NCBI RefSeq assembly: GCF_020734105.1
Contig: NZ_JAJAFR010000012.1
Span: 49,424 to 113,423 of the forward strand
Length of the DNA: 64,000 nucleotides
Origin: Alkalihalobacillus deserti
Lineage (GTDB): Bacteria > Bacillota > Bacilli > Bacillales > Bacillaceae_D
Direction of reading: 5' to 3'
The first letter of the stretch is position 1, and each line of letters starts with the position of its first letter. Made by a program: the position numbers and the translations under genes. This document shows, piece after piece, positions 45,134-54,519 of the stretch. Below the pieces are notes generated by a model. It saw only the letters and a program-made list of their open reading frames with translations. It was not told where the DNA came from and searched no databases.

Positions 45134-45165
45134 GTGACTACATTTATTAAAGTAGTCACTTCATT
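45134..45165 (+). terminator. Terminator of PGDYG gene
   Basis: GTGACTAC (45134-45141) pairs with GTAGTCAC (45152-45159), then TTCATTTTT. Confidence 0.75.
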
Positions 45166-45260
45166 TTTATCTATGTCGATTATGTTTTAACTTCTTTAAT
45201 CTTTGTAAATTGATTATCTGCTTTTAAGAGCAACCCAACCGGAAAAAATGCATTTGCAAT

Positions 45261-45770
45261 CTACGTTAAAAATTCGATCAGTTTACTTCCTGTACTATAT
45301 CCTGAAGACTCATTATTAACTTGTTCACTTGAATATATAAGACCCTTCTTTAAAGCATGTAATCGAGCTCTAGCGTTAGTTAACACCAAAACTGAAAACT
45401 CTAGGCTATACTTGATCCGTTTTGAAATGGCCTCAGAAGGGCTAAATAGATTAGTTTTTAATGCTAGAACTGCTTTTATTGTAATCTCCTGTTACAGCTG
45501 CTTTTGCTACTATTTGCTCAAATAACTTAATTTGCTGAACAACTCCTCGACCGCTATAGGAAGGCCTCCTACTTCGATTGGCTTAGGTTCACCTTTGTAA
45601 TAATGCAACTTACTTCAACTGCCAAATCATTAGGAATGCTCGCAATCGTATCGTTGATAATTGTATTTACTGGCTTAATATCACCGCGATCTTTATAGAT
45701 TGCCGTAACGACAGTACACTTGCTTGAATCTCAGATGTAACTAATGTAACTGAGGAATATTCAAATCAAT
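45261..45770 (-). pseudogene. Remnant of a GH4 6-phospho-glucosidase gene
   Basis: Minus-strand text TAIYKDRGDIKPVNTIINDT, then IASIPNDLAVEVSCIIT, then in other frames KPIEVGGLPIAVEEL and QQIKLFEQIVAKAAVTGDYN belongs to the C-terminal half of NAD-dependent family 4 glycosidases such as LicH. At least three frame changes are needed. The last open stretch (ALKTNLFSPSEAISKRIKYS onward to a TAG at 45263-45261) begins like the GH4 end and then continues into about 45 residues I do not recognise, so a deletion fusion is likely. N-terminal NAD-binding half absent. Confidence 0.75.
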
Positions 45771-45895
45771 CAATTATTGTAGTCTCCATTTCCAGTTATG
45801 TATATTCTAGAGTCACTAGCTAGAGTGTTGGTGAATTATAAAAATCCAATAAAAAGAGTGACCTATAGCAGAAGCCAAACGTTTTTCAGTTATCT

Positions 45896-46192
45896 TTATA
45901 GAAATAATGCGAAGATAAAGCTAATGGTTAGCATTAAAAGTGAACCCACAAGTAGTGGACTAAGTGATAGTAGTTTACTTCCGCTTTTCGGTACATGATT
46001 TCCAAGTGTTTTCATAGCAAGATGGGCTTCAGTTGTCGTTCCACTGGTAGAAATTAATAAGGAGAGCGCTCCTACTATAAAAGCTATGTTTACCCATTCT
46101 GTATTAAGGTACCATCCAATGCCAAAACTAATAGCACTTAGTACCAGCACAATAATGAATGTAGCTCCAAGGAAATGTTTGATCTTGCTCAC
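45896..46192 (-). CDS. Small membrane protein, function unknown
   Basis: A 98-residue product with three hydrophobic segments (about residues 8-27, 34-50 and 76-97) and a polar loop TTTEAHLAMKTLGNHVPKSG. Start ATG at 46192 behind AGAAAGAGGTGAGC. No family recognised with confidence. It stands alone between the GH4 remnant and selO. Confidence 0.6.
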   Translation of the reverse strand: MSKIKHFLGATFIIVLVLSAISFGIGWYLNTEWVNIAFIVGALSLLISTSGTTTEAHLAMKTLGNHVPKSGSKLLSLSPLLVGSLLMLTISFIFALFL

Positions 46193-46328
46193 CTCTTTCT
46201 AATGACTAATATACAATGAAAATTGGTGAAATATAATCTTCTGATTTACATCATAGTTGTTTGATTCTTTCATACATAAAATAATCAAACTTAATAGAAT
46301 GCTTTATTCTTGTAACTGACCCTCAACT

Positions 46329-46365
46329 AGATAATGCTACCTCCAAGAAAGGGGTAGCATTATCT
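46329..46365. repeat. Inverted repeat downstream of selO
   Basis: Perfect 13-bp arms AGATAATGCTACC (46329-46341) and GGTAGCATTATCT (46353-46365). It lies 58 bases beyond the selO stop with no T-run, so it may be a terminator or a leftover of the insertion that brought selO. Confidence 0.6.
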
Positions 46366-46422
46366 GACAAGGCGTCAACTTAATTGAGTAAAGCACAAAG
46401 AATCACCCCTAAGGCTTCTATA

Positions 46423-47898
46423 TCATGTACCGCAAAAGGTTCGGTAAGGACGGGTTGATTGCGCAGGCAGTTTAGAGTATTCAGCCTGTTCGGGGGAGTG
46501 CGCGTAGGGGCTTGAAAGAACATCAAGAAGTCGCTCCATCACGCTGTAGTCTTCTTGTTTCACTGCGGCTTCTAGTGCGGCTTCTACCCGGTGGTTCCGA
46601 GGGATTAGCGCAGGATTGCTCCTTTTCATCAACTGATGCGAGGAAGATTCAGATTCCTGCTGCCTGCCTAGTCTCGCCTGCCACAGTTCATGCCACTGAG
46701 CAAATTCCGGCGTCTCAAACATGACCGCATCCTCCCTCATATTAAAAGTTAATGCGCGGAAGGTATTGGTATAGTCTGCACGATACTTCTTCATCATGCT
46801 GAGGAGGTCTTCAATAAGGGATTCATCCTGTTGCTCTTCATTAAATATTCCCAGTTTTTCTCTCATTCCTCTAAACCAATTACTTTGATACAACTCACTG
46901 AAATCTGAAATCGCATCCTCGGCCATTTTGACAGCCAGCTCCTGATCGTCATGTAGCAACGGCAATAGGGTTTCAGCAAACCTAGCAAGATTCCATCCGG
47001 CAATATACGGCTGGTTACCATAGGCATAGCGGCCTTGCCTGTCGATTGAACTGAATACCGTTTCTGGGTCATAGACATCCATAAAAGCACATGGACCATA
47101 ATCAATGGTTTCTCCACTAATGGCCATGTTATCGGTGTTCATCACCCCATGAATAAAGCCAACCAGTTGCCACTTGGCAATCAGGACAGCCTGACGCTTG
47201 ATCACATCCTGAAGTAGGGAAAGATAGCGGTTTTCTTCAGCGTCAACATCTGGAAAATGCCGCTGTAACGTATAATCAGCCAGGGCCTTGAGATCCTGGG
47301 CAGTGCCCCATTTTGAAGCGTATTGAAACGTTCCGACACGTATATGACTGGAAGCCACCCGGGTCATGATCGCACCAGGCAGATCGGTTTCACGAATTAC
47401 TGCCTCACCGGTTGTCACCACCGCTAGGCTGCGGGTGGTAGCAATGCCAAGTGCATGCATGGCTTCGCTGATGATGTATTCGCGCAGCATTGGTCCAAGT
47501 GCCGCTCGACCATCGCCCCCGCGGGAGTATGGCGTTCTACCTGAACCCTTTAGCTGAATATCAAATCGCTCAACTTTGGGTGTGATTTGCTCTCCAAGAA
47601 GCAGAGCTCGGCCGTCCCCTAACATGGTAAAATGCCCGAATTGATGCCCCGCATAAGCTTGAGCAAGAGGAAATGCACCTTCTGGAATCCGGTTACCAGC
47701 AAGTACAGCTAAGCCATTTTCGCTTTGCAGTGCCTGAACGTTCAACCCTAGGGATGTTGCCAACGAATCATTGAGAATGATCATCTTCGGTGAGCGTACA
47801 GGGGTGAGGTTGAGGCTGGTAAAAAATGATTTTGGTAGACCGGCATAACTGTTGTCTAAGTTCCATCCTGTTTCAATTATTTCTTTTCTCTTTGACAT
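46423..47898 (-). CDS. selO: Protein adenylyltransferase SelO
   Basis: Pseudokinase-fold enzyme that transfers AMP from ATP to Ser, Thr or Tyr of proteins, with a role in redox stress. The 491-residue product shows the family text [57 protein letters not shown], the metal-binding [19 protein letters not shown] and the end YRTFCGT. Start ATG at 47898 with AAGGAG. Its G+C content is visibly above that of neighbours (many CCG, GCC and CGC codons), which points to transfer from another lineage; an inverted repeat on one side and a group II intron remnant on the other fit a mobile region. Confidence 0.94.
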   Translation of the reverse strand: MSKRKEIIETGWNLDNSYAGLPKSFFTSLNLTPVRSPKMIILNDSLATSLGLNVQALQSENGLAVLAGNRIPEGAFPLAQAYAGHQFGHFTMLGDGRALLLGEQITPKVERFDIQLKGSGRTPYSRGGDGRAALGPMLREYIISEAMHALGIATTRSLAVVTTGEAVIRETDLPGAIMTRVASSHIRVGTFQYASKWGTAQDLKALADYTLQRHFPDVDAEENRYLSLLQDVIKRQAVLIAKWQLVGFIHGVMNTDNMAISGETIDYGPCAFMDVYDPETVFSSIDRQGRYAYGNQPYIAGWNLARFAETLLPLLHDDQELAVKMAEDAISDFSELYQSNWFRGMREKLGIFNEEQQDESLIEDLLSMMKKYRADYTNTFRALTFNMREDAVMFETPEFAQWHELWQARLGRQQESESSSHQLMKRSNPALIPRNHRVEAALEAAVKQEDYSVMERLLDVLSSPYAHSPEQAEYSKLPAQSTRPYRTFCGT

Positions 47899-48076
47899 CG
47901 TATCTCCTTTTTCTTCTTTTGTCTTTTTGTATCCTAGTTATATACAACAAATATCATAGGATCATCATATTTTTTAGTTATCTAATGTTCAACACAAAGT
48001 AGCCCTTTTAGTGTCTACTTCTGCCAATTTATTATACCTTTTCATGCAAGAGTTGCGCCCTTTAAATATTTTTTAG

Positions 48077-48425
48077 CTATGTACGTACGGGGCTTCTGCT
48101 GACTTCTATTAGCGAAAACACACTTGCTTAGATTTCATGATCGCCTACCTGATAGACCTCCCAGGGTAAGCGCGCATTCTTCCTCCCGATATCCTTGCTT
48201 CATCTAGTATGTGTCGTCTTTGGCAGTAAGAGCTTCTACTTGTTATGCAGTACATCCCAGTACACCTAGCATTAATATGAAGTTCTTGTTCTTCAAAGCA
48301 GGGATTTGCCGGCGACTTCCTTCAGATTCTGGGTCTCCCCAGATACCCTTGTCTTAAGCTAACTGTTCTACTGCTTTCAAAGTTTGGGACTTGAACCTTA
48401 AAGAATGGGCTCATGCCTAGCGCAC
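48077..48425 (-). mobile_element. Class C group II intron remnant, RT deleted
   Basis: The minus strand starts GTGCGCTAGGCATGAGCC at 48425 and continues with GGTTCAAGTCCCAAACTTTG, GTAGAACAGTTAGCTTAAGA, CAAGGGTATC, GGAATCTGAAGGAAG-like text, GAACAAGAACTTCATA and TTACCCTGGGAGGTCTATCA, which are domain I-III sequences of Bacillus class C group II introns. After GTCAGCAGAAG, where the reverse transcriptase gene would begin, it jumps to CCCCGTACGTAC, which looks like part of domain V. The whole protein gene and part of the ribozyme are thus deleted. The 5' end lies exactly behind a terminator T-run, the typical class C target. 3' end is approximate. Confidence 0.85.
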
Positions 48426-48462
48426 AAAAAGAAAAACGTCTGACATTGAGCATCAAACGTTT
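48426..48462 (-). terminator. Terminator used as intron target
   Basis: Minus strand stem AAACGTTTGA (48462-48453) with TCAGACGTTT (48443-48434), one G/T pair, followed by TTTTTCTTTTT; it closes the gene at 48486. The intron begins at the next base. Confidence 0.85.
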
Positions 48463-48485
48463 CTTTTTGTTTTAAATTCTATTTA

Positions 48486-48866
48486 TTAATTGAATTTATT
48501 CTTCAACAAACTTACTACCCTTTTAGACATTCTTTCATCTTTCTCTGATAGTGTGTTTGCCTCAAGGGGTGAGCTGTTTTTAATCTCATCTTCTGGCTGA
48601 GCGGATAGAATCTGCAAATAGAATGGCTTTGTTCTTCGATCTCCTTTGAGATACCCTTTTAGTATATTCATTTTTCTTAAGGTTCCAGTTACTTTCCCAT
48701 CATATTCCCACTTGATTTTATTCTCGTATGTCAAATCCATCTTTTCTTTTAATGCTAACATCTCAGACACCACTTCTTGAGGAGTGTAAAACCAATGATC
48801 CGTTCTTTTTAACATCTTCTTTTTAAAACCGTCTCCTGCTTTTGCTTGATAAGCTAATTCTGTCAT
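48486..48866 (-). CDS. Protein of unknown function, 126 residues
   Basis: Basic soluble protein. The start is ATG at 48866 (MTELAYQAKAGDGFKKKML) behind GGAAGGAT; a longer frame to 48905 has no ribosome site. The middle (WFYTPQEVVSEMLALKEKMD, then IKWEYDGKVTGTLRKMNILK) suggests one globular domain, with a polar tail. No motif I recognise. It ends at a terminator that carries the intron remnant. Confidence 0.7.
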   Translation of the reverse strand: MTELAYQAKAGDGFKKKMLKRTDHWFYTPQEVVSEMLALKEKMDLTYENKIKWEYDGKVTGTLRKMNILKGYLKGDRRTKPFYLQILSAQPEDEIKNSSPLEANTLSEKDERMSKRVVSLLKNKFN

Positions 48867-49129
48867 TTGGTCATCCTTCCTAGGTTGGCCTTCCACCCTT
48901 TGCAAAAAAATTCTACAAATATATAGACCAAGGGAATTTATACCCTTCTTTTAATAGTATATCCCTAATCGCCAAAAAATACCATGAATCCAACTTATAA
49001 TTAAAATAATCTAGACCGTCTTTCTTTTTAAGAAAAGGTTTTCATAAAAAGAAATCAAAAAAAATAGGATAACTTCCCTGTATGTATGAGATAATGTATA
49101 AATAGAACATTTAAAAGGTGGGGAAACAC

Positions 49130-49306
49130 ATGAAAAATAAAAACAAATTTGTTTCTAATCAGAAGGTACGCTTGAAGTCAACTGGAGAAACAATTACGAT
49201 TAATAAGTTTAGTTATGTGCCAAATATGAAGAGATACTCATATACATGCATTGAACACCCTAGTACATTTTATTTCGAAGAAGAGATCGAACAGTTAGAT
49301 TCTTAG
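49130..49306 (+). CDS. Small basic protein, 58 residues
   Basis: Starts MKNKNKFVSNQKVRLKSTGE behind AAGGTGGGG; a GTG four codons earlier overlaps that site. The pattern (VRLKSTGETITINKFSYVPN, then YSYTCIEHPSTFYFEEEI) suggests a small beta-barrel of five strands. Function unknown. It precedes the cold-shock gene but that gene has its own promoter. Confidence 0.65.
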   Translation: MKNKNKFVSNQKVRLKSTGETITINKFSYVPNMKRYSYTCIEHPSTFYFEEEIEQLDS

Positions 49307-49343
49307 TAAAGTTCACTTTATAGACATTTTTTACTATAGATAC

Positions 49344-49504
49344 TTGCTATTATTTTCTTAGGCTGTTATAATTAGGTTAATTATTTTTGTTCGGTAAAAC
49401 TGATAGAGTAAAGACTTTCTTAAACAAGTGGTTTTGTCTTGATGGATTATGTATCGACAAAGATAGTAATAATTTTGTGGGTAATCCACGTTGGAGGCAA
49501 TATC
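49344..49504 (+). promoter_or_regulatory. Promoter and long leader of csp gene
   Basis: TTGCTA (49344-49349), 17-base spacer, TATAAT (49367-49372) give a start near 49379. The resulting untranslated leader of about 125 bases is typical for cold-shock genes, where it controls mRNA stability and translation at low temperature. Confidence 0.75.
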
Positions 49505-49702
49505 ATGACTGAAGGTAAAGTAAAATGGTTTAATGCAGAAAAAGGTTTCGGTTTCATCGAAGTAGACGGTAGCGACGACGTATTCGTTCACTTCTCAGCA
49601 ATCCAAGGTGACGGATTCAAGTCACTTGAAGAAGGACAAACTGTAACTTTCGAAATCGAACAAGGCGCTCGTGGACCACAAGCTGCTAACGTTCAAAAGT
49701 AA
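49505..49702 (+). CDS. Cold-shock protein CspB/CspD type
   Basis: A 65-residue single-strand nucleic acid binding protein acting as RNA chaperone. It has both RNA-binding motifs (KGFGFIEV and VFVHFSAI) and the family start [17 protein letters not shown]. Start ATG at 49505 with TTGGAGG. Strong terminator directly behind. Confidence 0.97.
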   Translation: MTEGKVKWFNAEKGFGFIEVDGSDDVFVHFSAIQGDGFKSLEEGQTVTFEIEQGARGPQAANVQK

Positions 49703-49721
49703 TTTGAGACTTTCTCAAGTT

Positions 49722-49751
49722 AAAAGGACTCCTCTTAGGAGTCCTTTTTTT
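49722..49751. terminator. csp terminator, shared with yfhD-like gene
   Basis: 12-bp perfect stem AAAAGGACTCCT (49722-49733) with AGGAGTCCTTTT (49737-49748), T-run on the plus side and A-run on the other, so it serves both convergent genes. Confidence 0.93.
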
Positions 49752-49893
49752 ATTTGTTTTTCTTTTGTTTTTTCTTTGTACGTTTATCAGCAGCATCCAT
49801 CCGTGCCATCGCTTCTTTATCGTCTGAATCTGCTAGTTCTTCCGAATATTCTACCTCGTCGTAATTACCTTGCAGACCTTTCTTTTTACCCAT
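49750..49893 (-). CDS. YfhD-family small protein
   Basis: A 47-residue protein with ATG at 49893 behind TAGGGGGA. The segment VEYSEELADSDDKEAMARMD followed by AADKRTKKKQKKNK matches the end of YfhD-like proteins (EFSEELAD...EAMARANAAD...) of Bacillus. Function unknown. The gene is convergent with csp. Confidence 0.8.
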   Translation of the reverse strand: MGKKKGLQGNYDEVEYSEELADSDDKEAMARMDAADKRTKKKQKKNK

Positions 49894-50108
49894 TATTACA
49901 TTCCCCCTAAAAATGATCCGTTACGATAAGTCATCACGCTTATCTACATGTAGTATGAACATTGTACTGCTTGTTATGTGATGTAAAATATGGTGGTTTC
50001 CTATAATGGGAAATGAGTAATGAACTTGGCTATTCTTCTTCTAAGAATTTTCGAATAACCTTTTCTAAAATTGCTTATAATAAGATCATCTTCTTTTTCC
50101 TGCATCGT

Positions 50109-51140
50109 TTATAAAAGTTCTGACCTTTTTGATAACCATTCAGCAAGAACAATCGGTAACTTTCCGGTCATTGCAATGGAAACATGACCTCCTTCAATCC
50201 GCTCATACGTTTTATCTTTAGATGCTACTAATGGCATAATTGGTTTAATTAACGTCTCTGAAACGATTTGATCTTCACTAGTAGCAATTACTAATAAATT
50301 CGATTGTACCTTATTTAAATGAACGTTTTTACCATTTATATCTAATTGATTTTTAACCAGATTGTTCTTCTTTCCCAATTCATTAATGAACTGTTTTAAA
50401 GTAGCACCAGCAAACGGAATATGTCCTTTGATCCACTTATTAAAAAGTCTCCATTTTAGAACGGATCTTTCATCGTTGGCTCTTTGCAGTAATGAAAAAT
50501 AAGAACTATACGTAAAAGGAGATATCGCCATCCTCATTCCTAACTCAACTAGTTTTGCTGGAATGACCCCATATTCATCAATAAGGTTATCTAGTTTGCC
50601 CTCATCTCTCCTTAATGCTTTTATCCAATTTTTCAGAACGGGTGAATGCTCAAAATCTATTGGAGTAGCAATAAGAACAAGGTTCTTTACTGGTTCTGGT
50701 TCAATAGCTGTATAAATGACCGCTAGTGTCCCTCCTAAACAAAATCCAATCATCGTCAATTCGTTTACACCCGAATGATCGATTGCTCTTGTAACTGACC
50801 TTTTTATATATTTCGTAATATAATCATCAAGGGTTAGAGCACTATCTTCGTAACCTGGTTTTCCAAAATCAAGCAAATAGACGTCATAGCCATTTTCTAA
50901 AAAAGCTTCAATCATACTCATTCCTGGATACAAATCAAGAATATAAGATTCGTTAATAAGCGAATAGACAAGAAACAATGGTATTTTATAGGTTTTTTTA
51001 CTTGCTGGATAGTACCATAAAGAGGCTTTATTTTTTTTCCATACTAATTCTCTAGGTGTTTGTCCAACTCTAAGATCAGCCTCAACTAAAGAAATTTCAT
51101 TCCCGACCTTCTTCTCCTTTATGATTTTGTCTCCATTCAC
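50109..51140 (-). CDS. phaC: Poly-3-hydroxyalkanoate synthase subunit PhaC
   Basis: Polymerises hydroxyacyl-CoA into storage polyester on granules. The 343-residue product has the lipase-like box GFCLGGT with the catalytic cysteine near residue 140, the aspartate in ATSEDQIV and the histidine in EGGHVSIA. The short length fits class III/IV synthases that need a partner. GTG start with GGAGGAG. It follows the PhaR-like gene by one base. No phaA or phaB lies in the window. Confidence 0.92.
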   Translation of the reverse strand: MNGDKIIKEKKVGNEISLVEADLRVGQTPRELVWKKNKASLWYYPASKKTYKIPLFLVYSLINESYILDLYPGMSMIEAFLENGYDVYLLDFGKPGYEDSALTLDDYITKYIKRSVTRAIDHSGVNELTMIGFCLGGTLAVIYTAIEPEPVKNLVLIATPIDFEHSPVLKNWIKALRRDEGKLDNLIDEYGVIPAKLVELGMRMAISPFTYSSYFSLLQRANDERSVLKWRLFNKWIKGHIPFAGATLKQFINELGKKNNLVKNQLDINGKNVHLNKVQSNLLVIATSEDQIVSETLIKPIMPLVASKDKTYERIEGGHVSIAMTGKLPIVLAEWLSKRSELL

Positions 51141-51141
51141 T

Positions 51142-51609
51142 TTATCTCCTCCGGTCCATCAAACTTTCAAGCAGCTTATTCATTGCTAAAGCGTTATTTC
51201 CTGATTGATTCACCATGATATTTTCTATTAGGATTTTTCTTAATCTTTCCTTCTCTCCCTCCTTACTATCGCTATTCTTTTTCTGACAACTACCGGGCAT
51301 AGCCTTTTTCGAAATGGTTAACATTTTGTCTTCTAAATCATCTAACTTCTCTTCAATTTGAATGGCTAACTGGGCTACATTTCTAACGTCATCTTTTGTT
51401 GGTATATTTAATTGAGTGGCAAGAACATCTGCGTATTCACGAACTAGCTTCATAAGACGAATATGTTGTTTAGCACCTAATTTAATAAGGTTAATGATGT
51501 CGGGATCATCTAACCACTTATGAATTAGTTTGTTTAAGTGCGCTTCAGATTTTTGACCAAACATCTTTAAACCCTCAAGTTGTTTTTTCTTTTTCTTTTT
51601 TTTGCTCAT
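51142..51609 (-). CDS. PhaR/PhaE-like PHA synthase partner
   Basis: A 155-residue, strongly basic and helical protein. LNIPTKDDVRNVAQLAIQIE followed by EKLDDLEDKM resembles the conserved segment of PhaR/PhaE subunits (xxPTKxDVxxVAxLxxxLExKVDxLE). The lysine-rich start (SKKKKKKKQLEG) and short length differ from the usual PhaR of about 200 residues. Immediate coupling to phaC supports the assignment. ATG at 51609 with AAAGGGG. Confidence 0.8.
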   Translation of the reverse strand: MSKKKKKKKQLEGLKMFGQKSEAHLNKLIHKWLDDPDIINLIKLGAKQHIRLMKLVREYADVLATQLNIPTKDDVRNVAQLAIQIEEKLDDLEDKMLTISKKAMPGSCQKKNSDSKEGEKERLRKILIENIMVNQSGNNALAMNKLLESLMDRRR

Positions 51610-51813
51610 GTGAATAATACCCCTTTCCCTGTTCTTCTTATAGACATCGATTATTTATCTATATTCTCGCTCTTCCAATTCTGGTAGTCACTGTGACTAC
51701 TTAAAATAAAATTAGGCACACTCATACATTTTTCCATTCTTCCGCTTATGTTTACGCTACTTTATTTTTCACTCATAAGATAAACAATCACAATTATAGG
51801 AGGAATTAGACAT

Positions 51814-53169
51814 TTGGATGAGCTAAAAAAATATCAACAGAGCAAAGGACCAAAAGGTAATTTACTCACAGGCAATTTAAGTGAATTCCAGAAAGATCCT
51901 CTTTCCTTTATGGCCAAGCTTGCCAAAGATTATGGAGATATTGCTCCATTTCGCTTAGGACCCTTTCAAAAAATTTTTCTAGTATCAAACCCAGAACTCA
52001 TCAAGGAAATACTCGTTACAAAACAACAGAAATTTAGTAAATCACTTGATCTACAGGTAGTAAAAGATATCGTAGGAGAAGGGCTTTTGACAAGTGAAAA
52101 AGACTTTCATTTAAGTCAGCGTAGATTGATTCAACCTGCTTTTAAACACACCCACATCATGAGCTATGCCCAAAGTATGATTGATGTAACATCTAAATAT
52201 ATAGATGGCTGGGAACATGGCAAAGACTATTGGATTTCAAAGGATATGATGAATATCACCTTGGGAATTATTAGTAAAACGATGTTTAACATGGAGTTCG
52301 AAAAAGGGGCTAAAGTAATTGGAGAACCTTTAGATACGTATATGAAACTTGCTATTAAAAGAATGAGAGCCATCTTAAAATGGCCACTTTGGATTCCAAC
52401 CAAAAGTAATCGAACGTATAAAAGAACAATAAGGGAACTAGATGATGTCCTTTATAAAATTATAGAGAAAAGAAGGAATAGCTTGGATACTCATCAAGAT
52501 CTACTAGGAATTTTGATGGCTGCTCGTAATGAAGAGAATGGGCTGGGAATGTCAGACAGACAATTACGAGATGAACTTATGACCATCTTTCTAGCAGGTC
52601 ATGAGACAACTGGAAATGCCTTAATATGGACCCTTTTTTTGCTTTCTCAAAATCCACGTGCGGAGCAGAAATTGCATGAAGAATTAGATCAAGTCGTTGG
52701 CGCACGACAAATACGCCCTGATGACTTTAATCTATTACTATACACACAAAATATTATTAGGGAGTCTCTTCGCTTATTTCCACCTGCTTATGTGATTGGA
52801 CGACAAGTAGATGAGGACCTTGAATTAGGGGGAACCTCATTAAAAAAAGGTGACATGATTATGATTAGTCAGTACGTAATGCAACGTGATGCACGTTTTT
52901 TTGAGAATCCAGACTCGTTTATTCCAGAACGATTTGAAGGTGATCTCTTAAAAAAAATACCTACTTATGCGTACTTCCCATTCGGTGGTGGTCCTCGTGT
53001 CTGCATTGGAAACCACTTTGCCCATATGGAAGCAGTTCTTGTGCTAGCTTGTATTTGCCAGCGTTACCGTTTTAGTCTTGCTGATCATCATCATGAAATA
53101 AAGCCACAACCCCTTATCACGCTTAGACCAAGGCGAGGAATACAAATGCATGTCGAAAACAGAAAATAA
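51814..53169 (+). CDS. Cytochrome P450
   Basis: Heme monooxygenase of 451 residues without membrane anchor or fused reductase. The I-helix shows FLAGHETTGNAL, the K-helix ESLRL (ExxR), and the heme ligand loop FPFGGGPRVCIGNHFA. The overall text is closest to fatty-acid hydroxylase type P450s such as the CYP102 heme domain, but the substrate cannot be read. TTG start behind AGGAGGAA. Divergent from the PHA synthase pair; no ferredoxin or reductase gene is near, so electrons come from elsewhere. Confidence 0.94.
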   Translation: MDELKKYQQSKGPKGNLLTGNLSEFQKDPLSFMAKLAKDYGDIAPFRLGPFQKIFLVSNPELIKEILVTKQQKFSKSLDLQVVKDIVGEGLLTSEKDFHLSQRRLIQPAFKHTHIMSYAQSMIDVTSKYIDGWEHGKDYWISKDMMNITLGIISKTMFNMEFEKGAKVIGEPLDTYMKLAIKRMRAILKWPLWIPTKSNRTYKRTIRELDDVLYKIIEKRRNSLDTHQDLLGILMAARNEENGLGMSDRQLRDELMTIFLAGHETTGNALIWTLFLLSQNPRAEQKLHEELDQVVGARQIRPDDFNLLLYTQNIIRESLRLFPPAYVIGRQVDEDLELGGTSLKKGDMIMISQYVMQRDARFFENPDSFIPERFEGDLLKKIPTYAYFPFGGGPRVCIGNHFAHMEAVLVLACICQRYRFSLADHHHEIKPQPLITLRPRRGIQMHVENRK

Positions 53170-53604
53170 AAAACCCAAATTTACCTTAAAGGGTCGTATT
53201 CGTGAATGGTTCTAATCTCCTATCACAGATACAACCCTTTAATCTATCAATCATCTATTTTGTATTTAACGAGTGCTGGATTTAAAATCAAACCCTCTAG
53301 TTCGTGCATCAGTGTTGTCATGCAATATATTGCATGACGGAAAAAGTAACAATCTAAACATTTATTTGGAAAAGAACTTCAAAAATTCGAATCAAGGTTT
53401 ATTCTTACATATTAGATCGAGGATTATCGAGAGTGAGAGAGCTGCTTGCTGATAAATCAATAAACAATAACTTTTTATGTCCAAAAACGAGTAAATAGTA
53501 CAACATATCTTCTAATATCAGCTTTTTTACTGATTGAGTTTTAACAAGGATTTCGTTAGAGTGAACCTCATTGTTATTGAAATTTAAAAGGGAGGTCATA
53601 GGAG
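53170..53604. other. Gap with a 22-bp palindrome
   Basis: The only feature I see is the perfect palindrome GTCATGCAATATATTGCATG (ending AC) at 53317-53338. It looks like a repressor operator but the nearest start codon is 270 bases away. A ribosome site GGGAGG appears at 53590-53595 for the next gene. Confidence 0.55.
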
Positions 53605-54307
53605 ATGACAAAAAAATTATCATCATCATCTTCATTTTTGCACTTTCCTTCATTACAGGGTTATTCTTTGTTGAAAATAGAAATCTCACTAATAAAATCG
53701 AAGAAACACAAAAGTTAAACGGAATTCAAAGAATTAATCAAGAAATGCAGGAAATGCGTTCTCATTTAGCAAGTAAGTCGGTCTCTTCCAATTTAGCATT
53801 GAATTTTGAATCATGGGTAATATCTAATGAAATAGCAGAAGAACTTTATTTAGATAGTGATGGGAAGTTTGAAAAAGAATGGGGTTTATTTCTTGGCGAA
53901 CTAGCCCAGCAACATAATGTGGACCCCTAATCGTTTATGAATTATTAAAGACTGAAACAGGGGGAACATTCGATCCTGAGTCGGTAGGTCCAAAAACACA
54001 ATATGGACAAGCATATGGATTAGCACAATTTATGAAAAACACAGCACCGTGGATCGCTGATATGGCGGAACTACCATATACGGATGAATTGTTATATGAT
54101 CCACTTTACTCAATAGAACTTTCTGTCCACTATTTAAATTTTCTTTATAGCCAATACAAAGATTGGGACTATGCTCTAACTGCTTATCATCGGGGGATGG
54201 GCGGCCTTGAAACGTATATTACTCGTAATGGTCATGCAATGAGTGAATATGCCACTACTATTCAAGAAAGAGCAACTGAATTTGACGGGATTGCATTTGT
54301 TGACTAG
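53605..54307 (+). pseudogene. Transglycosylase (SLT) gene with two frameshifts
   Basis: The product would be a membrane-anchored lytic transglycosylase acting on peptidoglycan. From ATG at 53605 the seven-A run (53610-53616) breaks the frame; with one more A it reads MTKKIIIIIFIFALSFITGL and continues to QQHNVDP. At CCCC (53924-53927) a second missing base leads to TAA; in the next frame it continues LIVYELLKTETGGTFDPE, YGQAYGLAQFMKNTAPW and ALTAYHRGMGGLETY to 54307. The catalytic Glu (TETGG) and SLT motifs are kept. Both breaks are single bases in homopolymers, so sequencing error or phase variation is possible. Confidence 0.8.
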
Positions 54308-54448
54308 GGCTCCTGATTGAATGATCATTGACTTTTCGAGATGAGAGCGGTATGTTTTATAAATGATACAACAGTAGGTCAGACTACTAAGTGATTAACG
54401 TCATATACCTAACCAAAATAAGGTTTCAAAAAACGAGAGTATAAAAAG

Positions 54449-54485
54449 AAGAAAGAAGCCTTGTATTTTCTTCTTTCTTTCACAA
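54449..54485 (+). terminator. Possible terminator, purine-rich hairpin
   Basis: AAGAAAGAAG (54449-54458) pairs with CTTCTTTCTT (54470-54479), but the pairing is low complexity and no T-run follows. Confidence 0.4.
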
Positions 54486-54519
54486 AATAACTTAAAGGAA
54501 CATAAAAGGAGGAATAGTA

